Shown here piece by piece: positions 44,801-59,800 of a stretch of DNA of 64,000 bases. How positions within the stretch are numbered: the stretch's first letter is position 1; the number at the start of each line of letters is the position of its first letter. Where the stretch lies: positions 326,787 through 390,786 of the forward strand of contig JAAVTG010000545.1 in NCBI GenBank assembly GCA_011947345.1, given 5' to 3'. The DNA comes from Phytophthora quininea. Its lineage: Eukaryota; Oomycota; Peronosporomycetes; Peronosporales; Peronosporaceae. The position numbers and the translations under genes are program-made. Below the pieces are notes generated by a model. It had not been told where the DNA came from and did no database searches. It saw only the letters and a program-made list of their open reading frames with translations.

Positions 44801-47800
44801 ACATGCCAGCGGCCGCCGGCTGACCCCACGAATCGTTCGCAAACACACCGTCAAACGAAAGCGAGAGCGGCTTCCCTGCCACCATGACCTCGTCGCTACT
44901 GGATGCAGCAAAACTGGTCGACGGAGCAAGCGGGCGTGGGTGAACCACCACGGGGAAATTCACGACGACAATGCCCTCGTCGCCGCTTTCATACGCGCTT
45001 CGGTTCGGCACCTCCGTCACGCCGAACGGCACTGTCGTCACGACCGCGAACAAGCTCATGTACCCGAACCAGTACTGGCGCGGCCGCACACTCACCACGT
45101 CGCGCAGGCTGTACGGGATCGCGTACACATCGACTCCTCCGAGCGACATCGGGGCCAACCTCTGGATTCCTGCGTACACATCTGCCACCTGCGTCCGATT
45201 CTCCGCGTACAGTAAAATATGCTCGCGACTCACGACCTCTTCATACACATCCAGCCTCTGGAACGGCAAACGCACAAACTCGTTCCAGTACGAGTGCGAA
45301 ACAGCGCTCACGCGCACGACCGGATCGACGGGTAGCACTAACACCGTAGCCACAACAGACTCCGCTTTGGTTTCACCCGTCTCGGTCTCGGTAGCCCATA
45401 CGGTGACGTTCACGGTGAAAAAGCCCGTGAAATCTGCACGCGGTATGACGGTGAACGTCTGATCCGTGCGGAACACTGGCTGGGAGGCCAGTGAGGGCAG
45501 CGTTGCCATAGTACTGTCCCCACCCAGCAACAGATCTTTGGACGAATTGTCACCATAGACATAGAGCACTGCAGAGCGGTTGACGCTCACTTGTGCCATC
45601 AACACCTCAGATCCATCCGTGTCAACCGTAAAGGCGGACAAAGAGACGAGAACGCCAACCAAAGGCTGCGAAGTCGCGAACACCGGGCTGACGGCCACGG
45701 TGGGAGTGTGGCAAATGGCAGCCACAGTGATATTTACCGGGACCGGCGGAGATTGAGCGACGGCAACAGCGACACCAACGCTGGAGACCAGTGACGCCTT
45801 CTCCACCGACACGCTCCAAACCCTGAGACTAACGGATCCGCTGTACCCCGTCACCAGCGCGATCTCGATACTCCCGTTCATGTCCACACAACCAGCCCTG
45901 GCAGCCACAACCAACTGGGAATCCGCGCCATAAAGCACTTGCGGCACGCTGCCATCCCCACTGTCAACAAACGGCACCGATGTGTTATCGTTTGACCGCC
46001 AAGTGACAGAGATCGCATGACGTATGAGCTCGCCGAGATCCACCACCAAGAACAGCGCCTCCGATCCGTCAGTGTCCACCAACGATGCCGTGACCGAGTC
46101 ACAGACTACGGCGCCATCTTCAACACTCGCGAGGAATACAGTCGAGACTGGGACCACACGGCTGTCCGAAGACCCTACAATCAATACAGGGACGTCGGCC
46201 ACGGCAGCGACGGTCACCGACACGGTCGTGAAAACTTGGACGCTCTCACCAGTCGCACTCTCGGTGCTTCTCACAGCAACTTGAACCGAAAAGACGCCCG
46301 CGAAGTACCGGTGCGGGAGCAGCGAAACACTGCGGTTGGTCGTGATCGAGACTGCAGGGCTCCGAGAGACGAGCGACACCATCCCAGCCGCCGCAGGCGT
46401 GGCGATCGCCACGCCATCCACGCTGATGCCGTCCACGTACGCGGGGTCAAAGCTCATTTCCACCTCGATGAATTCAGACCCATCCCTGTCAGGCGTGGAC
46501 GCTTCCACGATCATGAACGCGCCGCTGGTATCCTCCATTGTCGTCACCGCAGAGCTATTCAGCACCAACACAGGCGTATTCGGAACGGGCGTCACGACTA
46601 CTCTGCACCTAGCAAAGCTAGCGACCGCCGACAGCGACCCATATCCACTGTCGCCTACCGACACTCTCGACACGATTTTCATCGTCATGCTGAACACCTG
46701 CGCGGCATACAGCCGCGGCGCCACCGTCACCGAGCGATTTAACAGGCACGTTGGCTCTGCTGCAGGCAGGCACGACGGGCTGTTGTTCCCATAGAAAGAG
46801 TAGCGCAAGTCGCCAAAGCGCACGCCCGCGCCCCACTTCGTGTCGGTGTCGCCAACGACCGCGACCCCGCCAACACTCACAGAATCAATAGCACCACCGC
46901 CAACGATAGCCTGCACGCTCACCACATCCGCCAACTCACTCATCAAGCCCCAATCGGCCAGCCGGAACGTCACGCTCTGGTTATCCATCACTTGGAAGGA
47001 CCGCACTGCAGCAATTCCGGCACCGATTGTGCCTGCCCCAGCCTCCCCACCAGCGGCAGCGTCATGTTGGAGATTGCCGATTGACTGGTCTGCTTCAGAA
47101 CGTCCGTCGCTGTCGTCGCCACAGAGGCCAGAAGGGGACCCGAGTACATCGGTCTCGCGCCTAAGGCGATGCGCAAGTGCGTGTCGGCAGAAGCGTTTCC
47201 AGTGCTGAAGACAGCGTACGCTCCGACGCCCCGCACGGCGACCGCACTGGTAGCTAACGCGCGGCTCGCTAAAGCCGACCCCAGTGCATTCGCCGGAGCG
47301 AGCGCCAGCATCGTCGACATGCCAGCGGCCGCCGGCTGACCCCACGAATCGTTCGCAAACACACCGTCAAACGAAAGCGAGAGCGGCTTCCCTGCCACCA
47401 TGACCTCGTCGCTACTGGATGCAGCAAAACTGGTCGACGGAGCAAGCGGGCGTGGGTGAACCACCACGGGGAAATTCACGACGACAATGCCCTCGTCGCC
47501 GCTTTCATACGCGCTTCGGTTCGGCACCTCCGTCACGCCGAACGGCACTGTCGTCACGACCGCGAACAAGCTCATGTACCCGAACCAGTACTGGCGCGGC
47601 CGCACACTCACCACGTCGCGCAGGCTGTACGGGATCGCGTACACATCGACTCCTCCGAGCGACATCGGGGCCAACCTCTGGATTCCTGCGTACACATCTG
47701 CCACCTGCGTCCGATTCTCCGCGTACAGTAAAATATGCTCGCGACTCACGACCTCTTCATACACATCCAGCCTCTGGAACGGCAAACGCACAAACTCGTT

Positions 47801-50800
47801 CCAGTACGAGTGCGAAACAGCGCTCACGCGCACGACCGGATCGACGGGTAGCACTAACACCGTAGCCACAACAGACTCCGCTTTGGTTTCACCCGTCTCG
47901 GTCTCGGTAGCCCATACGGTGACGTTCACGGTGAAAAAGCCCGTGAAATCTGCACGCGGTATGACGGTGAACGTCTGATCCGTGCGGAACACTGGCTGGG
48001 AGGCCAGTGAGGGCAGCGTTGCCATAGTACTGTCCCCACCCAGCAACAGATCTTTGGACGAATTGTCACCATAGACATAGAGCACTGCAGAGCGGTTGAC
48101 GCTCACTTGTGCCATCAACACCTCAGATCCATCCGTGTCAACCGTAAAGGCGGACAAAGAGACGAGAACGCCAACCAAAGGCTGCGAAGTCGCGAACACC
48201 GGGCTGACGGCCACGGTGGGAGTGTGGCAAATGGCAGCCACAGTGATATTTACCGGGACCGGCGGAGATTGAGCGACGGCAACAGCGACACCAACGCTGG
48301 AGACCAGTGACGCCTTCTCCACCGACACGCTCCAAACCCTGAGACTAACGGATCCGCTGTACCCCGTCACCAGCGCGATCTCGATACTCCCGTTCATGTC
48401 CACACAACCAGCCCTGGCAGCCACAACCAACTGGGAATCCGCGCCATAAAGCACTTGCGGCACGCTGCCATCTCCACTGTCAACAAACGGCACCGATGTG
48501 TTATCGTTTGACCGCCAAGTGACAGAGATCGCATGACGTATGAGCTCGCCGAGATCCACCACCAAGAACAGCGCCTCCGATCCGTCAGTGTCCACCAACG
48601 ATGCCGTGACCGAGTCACAGACTACGGCGCCATCTTCAACACTCGCGAGGAATACAGTCGAGACTGGGACCACACGGCTGTCCGAAGACCCTACAATCAA
48701 TACAGGGACGTCGGCCACGGCAGCGACGGTCACCGACACGGTCGTGAAAACTTGGACGCTCTCACCAGTCGCACTCTCGGTGCTTCTCACAGCAACTTGA
48801 ACCGAAAAGACGCCCGCGAAGTACCGGTGCGGGAGCAGCGAAACACTGCGGTTGGTCGTGATCGAGACTGCAGGGCTCCGAGAGACGAGCGACACCATCC
48901 CAGCCGCCGCAGGCGTGGCGATCGCCACGCCATCCACGCTGATGCCGTCCACGTACGCGGGGTCAAAGCTCATTTCCACCTCGATGAATTCAGACCCATC
49001 CCTGTCAGGCGTGGACGCTTCCACGATCATGAACGCGCCGCTGGTATCCTCCATTGTCGTCACCGCAGAGCTATTCAGCACCAACACAGGCGTATTCGGA
49101 ACGGGCGTCACGACTACTCTGCACCTAGCAAAGCTAGCGACCGCCGACAGCGACCCATATCCACTGTCGCCTACCGACACTCTCGACACGATTTTCATCG
49201 TCATGCTGAACACCTGCGCGGCATACAGCCGCGGCGCCACCGTCACCGAGCGATTTAACAGGCACGTTGGCTCTGCTGCAGGCAGGCACGACGGGCTGTT
49301 GTTCCCATAGAAAGAGTAGCGCAAGTCCCCAAAGCGCACGCCCGCGCCCCACTTCGTGTCGGTGTCGCCAACGACCGCGACCCCGCCAACACTCACAGAA
49401 TCAATAGCACCACCGCCAACGATAGCCTGCACGCTCACCACATCCGCCAACTCACTCATCAAGCCCCAATCGGCCAGCCGGAACGTCACGCTCTGGTTAT
49501 CCATCACTTGGAAGGACCGCACTGCAGCAATTCCGGCACCGATTATGCCTGCCCCAGCCTCCCCACCAGCGGCAGCGTCATGTTGGAGATTGCCGATTGA
49601 CTGGTCTGCTTCAGAACGTCCGTCGCTGTCGTCGCCACAGAGGCCAGAAGGGGACCCGAGTACATCGGTCTCGCGCCTAAGGCGATGCGCAAGTGCGTGT
49701 CGGCAGAAGCGTTTCCAGTGCTGAAGACAGCGTACGCTCCGACGCCCCGCACGGCGACCGCACTGGTAGCTAACGCGCGGCTCGCTAAAGCCGACCCCAG
49801 TGCATTCGCCGGAGCGAGCGCCAGCATCGTCGACATGCCAGCGGCCGCCGGCTGACCCCACGAATCGTTCGCAAACACACCGTCAAACGAAAGCGAGAGC
49901 GGCTTCCTGCCACCATGACCTCGTCGCTACTGGATGCAGCAAAACTGGTCGACGGAGCAAGCGGGCGTGGGTGAACCACCACGGGGAAATTCACGACGAC
50001 AATGCCCTCGTCGCCGCTTTCATACGCGCTTCGGTTCGGCACCTCCGTCACGCCGAACGGCACTGTCGTCACGACCGCGAACAAGCTCATGTACCCGAAC
50101 CAGTACTGGCGCGGCCGCACACTCACCACGTCGCGCAGGCTGTACGGGATCGCGTACACATCGACTCCTCCGAGCGACATCGGGGCCAACCTCTGGATTC
50201 CTGCGTACACATCTGCCACCTGCGTCCGATTCTCCGCGTACAGTAAAATATGCTCGCGACTCACGACCTCTTCATACACATCCAGCCTCTGGAACGGCAA
50301 ACGCACAAACTCGTTCCAGTACGAGTGCGAAACAGCGCTCACGCGCACGACCGGATCGACGGGTAGCACTAACACCGTAGCCACAACAGACTCCGCTTTG
50401 GTTTCACCCGTCTCGGTCTCGGTAGCCCATACGGTGACGTTCACGGTGAAAAAGCCCGTGAAATCTGCACGCGGTATGACGGTGAACGTCTGATCCGTGC
50501 GGAACACTGGCTGGGAGGCCAGTGAGGGCAGCGTTGCCATAGTACTGTCCCCACCCAGCAACAGATCTTTGGACGAATTGTCACCATAGACATAGAGCAC
50601 TGCAGAGCGGTTGACGCTCACTTGTGCCATCAACACCTCAGATCCATCCGTGTCAACCGTAAAGGCGGACAAAGAGACGAGAACGCCAACCAAAGGCTGC
50701 GAAGTCGCGAACACCGGGCTGACGGCCACGGTGGGAGTGTGGCAAATGGCAGCCACAGTGATATTTACCGGGACCGGCGGAGATTGAGCGACGGCAACAG

Positions 50801-53800
50801 CGACACCAACGCTGGAGACCAGTGACGCCTTCTCCACCGACACGCTCCAAACCCTGAGACTAACGGATCCGCTGTACCCCGTCACCAGCGCGATCTCGAT
50901 ACTCCCGTTCATGTCCACACAACCAGCCCTGGCAGCCACAACCAACTGGGAATCCGCGCCATAAAGCACTTGCGGCACGCTGCCATCTCCACTGTCAACA
51001 AACGGCACCGATGTGTTATCGTTTGACCGCCAAGTGACAGAGATCGCATGACGTATGAGCTCGCCGAGATCCACCACCAAGAACAGCGCCTCCGATCCGT
51101 CAGTGTCCACCAACGATGCCGTGACCGAGTCACAGACTACGGCGCCATCTTCAACACTCGCGAGGAATACAGTCGAGACTGGGACCACACGGCTGTCCGA
51201 AGACCCTACAATCAATACAGGGACGTCGGCCACGGCAGCGACGGTCACCGACACGGTCGTGAAAACTTGGACGCTCTCACCAGTCGCACTCTCGGTGCTT
51301 CTCACAGCAACTTGAACCGAAAAGACGCCCGCGAAGTACCGGTGCGGGAGCAGCGAAACACTGCGGTTGGTCGTGATCGAGACTGCAGGGCTCCGAGAGA
51401 CGAGCGACACCATCCCAGCCGCCGCAGGCGTGGCGATCGCCACGCCATCCACGCTGATGCCGTCCACGTACGCGGGGTCAAAGCTCATTTCCACCTCGAT
51501 GAATTCAGACCCATCCCTGTCAGGCGTGGACGCTTCCACGATCATGAACGCGCCGCTGGTATCCTCCATTGTCGTCACCGCAGAGCTATTCAGCACCAAC
51601 ACAGGCGTATTCGGAACGGGCGTCACGACTACTCTGCACCTAGCAAAGCTAGCGACCGCCGACAGCGACCCATATCCACTGTCGCCTACCGACACTCTCG
51701 ACACGATTTTCATCGTCATGCTGAACACCTGCGCGGCATACAGCCGCGGCGCCACCGTCACCGAGCGATTTAACAGGCACGTTGGCTCTGCTGCAGGCAG
51801 GCACGACGGGCTGTTGTTCCCATAGAAAGAGTAGCGCAAGTCGCCAAAGCGCACGCCCGCGCCCCACTTCGTGTCGGTGTCGCCAACGACCGCGACCCCG
51901 CCAACACTCACAGAATCAATAGCACCACCGCCAACGATAGCCTGCACGCTCACCACATCCGCCAACTCACTCATCAAGCCCCAATCGGCCAGCCGGAACG
52001 TCACGCTCTGGTTATCCATCACTTGGAAGGACCGCACTGCAGCAATTCCGGCACCGATTATGCCTGCCCCAGCCTCCCCACCAGCGGCAGCGTCATGTTG
52101 GAGATTGCCGATTGACTGGTCTGCTTCAGAACGTCCGTCGCTGTCGTCGCCACAGAGGCCAGAAGGGGACCCGAGTACATCGGTCTCGCGCCTAAGGCGA
52201 TGCGCAAGTGCGTGTCGGCAGAAGCGTTTCCAGTGCTGAAGACAGCGTACGCTCCGACGCCCCGCACGGCGACCGCACTGGTAGCTAACGCGCGGCTCGC
52301 TAAAGCCGACCCCAGTGCATTCGCCGGAGCGAGCGCCAGCATCGTCGACATGCCAGCGGCCGCCGGCTGACCCCACGAATCGTTCGCAAACACACCGTCA
52401 AACGAAAGCGAGAGCGGCTTCCTGCCACCATGACCTCGTCGCTACTGGATGCAGCAAAACTGGTCGACGGAGCAAGCGGGCGTGGGTGAACCACCACGGG
52501 GAAATTCACGACGACAATGCCCTCGTCGCCGCTTTCATACGCGCTTCGGTTCGGCACCTCCGTCACGCCGAACGGCACTGTCGTCACGACCGCGAACAAG
52601 CTCATGTACCCGAACCAGTACTGGCGCGGCCGCACACTCACCACGTCGCGCAGGCTGTACGGGATCGCGTACACATCGACTCCTCCGAGCGACATCGGGG
52701 CCAACCTCTGGATTCCTGCGTACACATCTGCCACCTGCGTCCGATTCTCCGCGTACAGTAAAATATGCTCGCGACTCACGACCTCTTCATACACATCCAG
52801 CCTCTGGAACGGCAAACGCACAAACTCGTTCCAGTACGAGTGCGAAACAGCGCTCACGCGCACGACCGGATCGACGGGTAGCACTAACACCGTAGCCACA
52901 ACAGACTCCGCTTTGGTTTCACCCGTCTCGGTCTCGGTAGCCCATACGGTGACGTTCACGGTGAAAAAGCCCGTGAAATCTGCACGCGGTATGACGGTGA
53001 ACGTCTGATCCGTGCGGAACACTGGCTGGGAGGCCAGTGAGGGCAGCGTTGCCATAGTACTGTCCCCACCCAGCAACAGATCTTTGGACGAATTGTCACC
53101 ATAGACATAGAGCACTGCAGAGCGGTTGACGCTCACTTGTGCCATCAACACCTCAGATCCATCCGTGTCAACCGTAAAGGCGGACAAAGAGACGAGAACG
53201 CCAACCAAAGGCTGCGAAGTCGCGAACACCGGGCTGACGGCCACGGTGGGAGTGTGGCAAATGGCAGCCACAGTGATATTTACCGGGACCGGCGGAGATT
53301 GAGCGACGGCAACAGCGACACCAACGCTGGAGACCAGTGACGCCTTCTCCACCGACACGCTCCAAACCCTGAGACTAACGGATCCGCTGTACCCCGTCAC
53401 CAGCGCGATCTCGATACTCCCGTTCATGTCCACACAACCAGCCCTGGCAGCCACAACCAACTGGGAATCCGCGCCATAAAGCACTTGCGGCACGCTGCCA
53501 TCTCCACTGTCAACAAACGGCACCGATGTGTTATCGTTTGACCGCCAAGTGACAGAGATCGCATGACGTATGAGCTCGCCGAGATCCACCACCAAGAACA
53601 GCGCCTCCGATCCGTCAGTGTCCACCAACGATGCCGTGACCGAGTCACAGACTACGGCGCCATCTTCAACACTCGCGAGGAATACAGTCGAGACTGGGAC
53701 CACACGGCTGTCCGAAGACCCTACAATCAATACAGGGACGTCGGCCACGGCAGCGACGGTCACCGACACGGTCGTGAAAACTTGGACGCTCTCACCAGTC

Positions 53801-56800
53801 GCACTCTCGGTGCTTCTCACAGCAACTTGAACCGAAAAGACGCCCGCGAAGTACCGGTGCGGGAGCAGCGAAACACTGCGGTTGGTCGTGATCGAGACTG
53901 CAGGGCTCCGAGAGACGAGCGACACCATCCCAGCCGCCGCAGGCGTGGCGATCGCCACGCCATCCACGCTGATGCCGTCCACGTACGCGGGGTCAAAGCT
54001 CATTTCCACCTCGATGAATTCAGACCCATCCCTGTCAGGCGTGGACGCTTCCACGATCATGAACGCGCCGCTGGTATCCTCCATTGTCGTCACCGCAGAG
54101 CTATTCAGCACCAACACAGGCGTATTCGGAACGGGCGTCACGACTACTCTGCACCTAGCAAAGCTAGCGACCGCCGACAGCGACCCATATCCACTGTCGC
54201 CTACCGACACTCTCGACACGATTTTCATCGTCATGCTGAACACCTGCGCGGCATACAGCCGCGGCGCCACCGTCACCGAGCGATTTAACAGGCACGTTGG
54301 CTCTGCTGCAGGCAGGCACGACGGGCTGTTGTTCCCATAGAAAGAGTAGCGCAAGTCCCCAAAGCGCACGCCCGCGCCCCACTTCGTGTCGGTGTCGCCA
54401 ACGACCGCGACCCCGCCAACACTCACAGAATCAATAGCACCACCGCCAACGATAGCCTGCACGCTCACCACATCCGCCAACTCACTCATCAAGCCCCAAT
54501 CGGCCAGCCGGAACGTCACGCTCTGGTTATCCATCACTTGGAAGGACCGCACTGCAGCAATTCCGGCACCGATTGTGCCTGCCCCAGCCTCCCCACCAGC
54601 GGCAGCGTCATGTTGGAGATTGCCGATTGACTGGTCTGCTTCAGAACGTCCGTCGCTGTCGTCGCCACAGAGGCCAGAAGGGGACCCGAGTACATCGGTC
54701 TCGCGCCTAAGGCGATGCGCAAGTGCGTGTCGGCAGAAGCGTTTCCAGTGCTGAAGACAGCGTACGCTCCGACGCCCCGCACGGCGACCGCACTGGTAGC
54801 TAACGCGCGGCTCGCTAAAGCCGACCCCAGTGCATTCGCCGGAGCGAGCGCCAGCATCGTCGACATGCCAGCGGCCGCCGGCTGACCCCACGAATCGTTC
54901 GCAAACACACCGTCAAACGAAAGCGAGCGGCTTCCCTGCCACCATGACCTCGTCGCTACTGGATGCAGCAAAACTGGTCGACGGAGCAAGCGGGCGTGGG
55001 TGAACCACCACGGGGAAATTCACGACGACAATGCCCTCGTCGCCGCTTTCATACGCGCTTCGGTTCGGCACCTCCGTCACGCCGAACGGCACTGTCGTCA
55101 CGACCGCGAACAAGCTCATGTACCCGAACCAGTACTGGCGCGGCCGCACACTCACCACGTCGCGCAGGCTGTACGGGATCGCGTACACATCGACTCCTCC
55201 GAGCGACATCGGGGCCAACCTCTGGATTCCTGCGTACACATCTGCCACCTGCGTCCGATTCTCCGCGTACAGTAAAATATGCTCGCGACTCACGACCTCT
55301 TCATACACATCCAGCCTCTGGAACGGCAAACGCACAAACTCGTTCCAGTACGAGTGCGAAACAGCGCTCACGCGCACGACCGGATCGACGGGTAGCACTA
55401 ACACCGTAGCCACAACAGACTCCGCTTTGGTTTCACCCGTCTCGGTCTCGGTAGCCCATACGGTGACGTTCACGGTGAAAAAGCCCGTGAAATCTGCACG
55501 CGGTATGACGGTGAACGTCTGATCCGTGCGGAACACTGGCTGGGAGGCCAGTGAGGGCAGCGTTGCCATAGTACTGTCCCCACCCAGCAACAGATCTTTG
55601 GACGAATTGTCACCATAGACATAGAGCACTGCAGAGCGGTTGACGCTCACTTGTGCCATCAACACCTCAGATCCATCCGTGTCAACCGTAAAGGCGGACA
55701 AAGAGACGAGAACGCCAACCAAAGGCTGCGAAGTCGCGAACACCGGGCTGACGGCCACGGTGGGAGTGTGGCAAATGGCAGCCACAGTGATATTTACCGG
55801 GACCGGCGGAGATTGAGCGACGGCAACAGCGACACCAACGCTGGAGACCAGTGACGCCTTCTCCACCGACACGCTCCAAACCCTGAGACTAACGGATCCG
55901 CTGTACCCCGTCACCAGCGCGATCTCGATACTCCCGTTCATGTCCACACAACCAGCCCTGGCAGCCACAACCAACTGGGAATCCGCGCCATAAAGCACTT
56001 GCGGCACGCTGCCATCTCCACTGTCAACAAACGGCACCGATGTGTTATCGTTTGACCGCCAAGTGACAGAGATCGCATGACGTATGAGCTCGCCGAGATC
56101 CACCACCAAGAACAGCGCCTCCGATCCGTCAGTGTCCACCAACGATGCCGTGACCGAGTCACAGACTACGGCGCCATCTTCAACACTCGCGAGGAATACA
56201 GTCGAGACTGGGACCACACGGCTGTCCGAAGACCCTACAATCAATACAGGGACGTCGGCCACGGCAGCGACGGTCACCGACACGGTCGTGAAAACTTGGA
56301 CGCTCTCACCAGTCGCACTCTCGGTGCTTCTCACAGCAACTTGAACCGAAAAGACGCCCGCGAAGTACCGGTGCGGGAGCAGCGAAACACTGCGGTTGGT
56401 CGTGATCGAGACTGCAGGGCTCCGAGAGACGAGCGACACCATCCCAGCCGCCGCAGGCGTGGCGATCGCCACGCCATCCACGCTGATGCCGTCCACGTAC
56501 GCGGGGTCAAAGCTCATTTCCACCTCGATGAATTCAGACCCATCCCTGTCAGGCGTGGACGCTTCCACGATCATGAACGCGCCGCTGGTATCCTCCATTG
56601 TCGTCACCGCAGAGCTATTCAGCACCAACACAGGCGTATTCGGAACGGGCGTCACGACTACTCTGCACCTAGCAAAGCTAGCGACCGCCGACAGCGACCC
56701 ATATCCACTGTCGCCTACCGACACTCTCGACACGATTTTCATCGTCATGCTGAACACCTGCGCGGCATACAGCCGCGGCGCCACCGTCACCGAGCGATTT

Positions 56801-59800
56801 AACAGGCACGTTGGCTCTGCTGCAGGCAGGCACGACGGGCTGTTGTTCCCATAGAAAGAGTAGCGCAAGTCGCCAAAGCGCACGCCCGCGCCCCACTTCG
56901 TGTCGGTGTCGCCAACGACCGCGACCCCGCCAACACTCACAGAATCAATAGCACCACCGCCAACGATAGCCTGCACGCTCACCACATCCGCCAACTCACT
57001 CATCAAGCCCCAATCGGCCAGCCGGAACGTCACGCTCTGGTTATCCATCACTTGGAAGGACCGCACTGCAGCAATTCCGGCACCGATTATGCCTGCCCCA
57101 GCCTCCCCCACCAGCGGCAGCGTCATGTTGGAGATTGCCGATTGACTGGTCTGCTTCAGAACGTCCGTCGCTGTCGTCGCCACAGAGGCCAGAAGGGGAC
57201 CCGAGTACATCGGTCTCGCGCCTAAGGCGATGCGCAAGTGCGTGTCGGCAGAAGCGTTTCCAGTGCTGAAGACAGCGTACGCTCCGACGCCCCGCACGGC
57301 GACCGCACTGGTAGCTAACGCGCGGCTCGCTAAAGCCGACCCCAGTGCATTCGCCGGAGCGAGCGCCAGCATCGTCGACATGCCAGCGGCCGCCGGCTGA
57401 CCCCACGAATCGTTCGCAAACACACCGTCAAACGAAAGCGAGAGCGGCTTCCCTGCCACCATGACCTCGTCGCTACTGGATGCAGCAAAACTGGTCGACG
57501 GAGCAAGCGGGCGTGGGTGAACCACCACGGGGAAATTCACGACGACAATGCCCTCGTCGCCGCTTTCATACGCGCTTCGGTTCGGCACCTCCGTCACGCC
57601 GAACGGCACTGTCGTCACGACCGCGAACAAGCTCATGTACCCGAACCAGTACTGGCGCGGCCGCACACTCACCACGTCGCGCAGGCTGTACGGGATCGCG
57701 TACACATCGACTCCTCCGAGCGACATCGGGGCCAACCTCTGGATTCCTGCGTACACATCTGCCACCTGCGTCCGATTCTCCGCGTACAGTAAAATATGCT
57801 CGCGACTCACGACCTCTTCATACACATCCAGCCTCTGGAACGGCAAACGCACAAACTCGTTCCAGTACGAGTGCGAAACAGCGCTCACGCGCACGACCGG
57901 ATCGGGGTAGCACTAACACCGTAGCCACAACAGACTCCGCTTTGGTTTCACCCGTCTCGGTCTCGGTAGCCCATACGGTGACGTTCACGGTGAAAAAGCC
58001 CGTGAAATCTGCACGCGGTATGACGGTGAACGTCTGATCCGTGCGGAACACTGGCTGGGAGGCCAGTGAGGGCAGCGTTGCCATAGTACTGTCCCCACCC
58101 AGCAACAGATCTTTGGACGAATTGTCACCATAGACATAGAGCACTGCAGAGCGGTTGACGCTCACTTGTGCCATCAACACCTCAGATCCATCCGTGTCAA
58201 CCGTAAAGGCGGACAAAGAGACGAGAACGCCAACCAAAGGCTGCGAAGTCGCGAACACCGGGCTGACGGCCACGGTGGGAGTGTGGCAAATGGCAGCCAC
58301 AGTGATATTTACCGGGACCGGCGGAGATTGAGCGACGGCAACAGCGACACCAACGCTGGAGACCAGTGACGCCTTCTCCACCGACACGCTCCAAACCCTG
58401 AGACTAACGGATCCGCTGTACCCCGTCACCAGCGCGATCTCGATACTCCCGTTCATGTCCACACAACCAGCCCTGGCAGCCACAACCAACTGGGAATCCG
58501 CGCCATAAAGCACTTGCGGCACGCTGCCATCTCCACTGTCAACAAACGGCACCGATGTGTTATCGTTTGACCGCCAAGTGACAGAGATCGCATGACGTAT
58601 GAGCTCGCCGAGATCCACCACCAAGAACAGCGCCTCCGATCCGTCAGTGTCCACCAACGATGCCGTGACCGAGTCACAGACTACGGCGCCATCTTCAACA
58701 CTCGCGAGGAATACAGTCGAGACTGGGACCACACGGCTGTCCGAAGACCCTACAATCAATACAGGGACGTCGGCCACGGCAGCGACGGTCACCGACACGG
58801 TCGTGAAAACTTGGACGCTCTCACCAGTCGCACTCTCGGTGCTTCTCACAGCAACTTGAACCGAAAAGACGCCCGCGAAGTACCGGTGCGGGAGCAGCGA
58901 AACACTGCGGTTGGTCGTGATCGAGACTGCAGGGCTCCGAGAGACGAGCGACACCATCCCAGCCGCCGCAGGCGTGGCGATCGCCACGCCATCCACGCTG
59001 ATGCCGTCCACGTACGCGGGGTCAAAGCTCATTTCCACCTCGATGAATTCAGACCCATCCCTGTCAGGCGTGGACGCTTCCACGATCATGAACGCGCCGC
59101 TGGTATCCTCCATTGTCGTCACCGCAGAGCTATTCAGCACCAACACAGGCGTATTCGGAACGGGCGTCACGACTACTCTGCACCTAGCAAAGCTAGCGAC
59201 CGCCGACAGCGACCCATATCCACTGTCGCCTACCGACACTCTCGACACGATTTTCATCGTCATGCTGAACACCTGCGCGGCATACAGCCGCGGCGCCACC
59301 GTCACCGAGCGATTTAACAGGCACGTTGGCTCTGCTGCAGGCAGGCACGACGGGCTGTTGTTCCCATAGAAAGAGTAGCGCAAGTCCCCAGCGCACGCCC
59401 GCGCCCACTTCGTGTCGGTGTCGCCAACGACCGCGACCCCGCCAACACTCACAGAATCAATAGCACCACCGCCAACGATAGCCTGCACGCTCACCACATC
59501 CGCCAACTCACTCATCAAGCCCCAATCGGCCAGCCGGAACGTCACGCTCTGGTTATCCATCACTTGGAAGGACCGCACTGCAGCAATTCCGGCACCGATT
59601 GTGCCTGCCCCAGCCTCCCCACCAGCGGCAGCGTCATGTTGGAGATTGCCGATTGACTGGTCTGCTTCAGAACGTCCGTCGCTGTCGTCGCCACAGAGGC
59701 CAGAAGGGACCCGAGTACATCGGTCTCGCGCCTAAGGCGATGCGCAAGTGCGTGTCGGCAGAAGCGTTTCCAGTGCTGAAGACAGCGTACGCTCCGACGC

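Noticed and set aside
44540..44829. Apparent ORF starts reading MGSAGGRWHVDD in each repeat unit
   Set aside because: This is the wrong frame of the coding unit, opened by the C4/C5 error. In copy 6 the correct frame runs straight through.
46017..46742. A 241-codon plus-strand ORF rich in His and Arg, recurring in most units of the array
   Set aside because: It is antisense to the DxDGSE units and recurs only because the unit repeats. His/Arg richness is what the complement of GC-rich Asp/Ser/Val codons gives.
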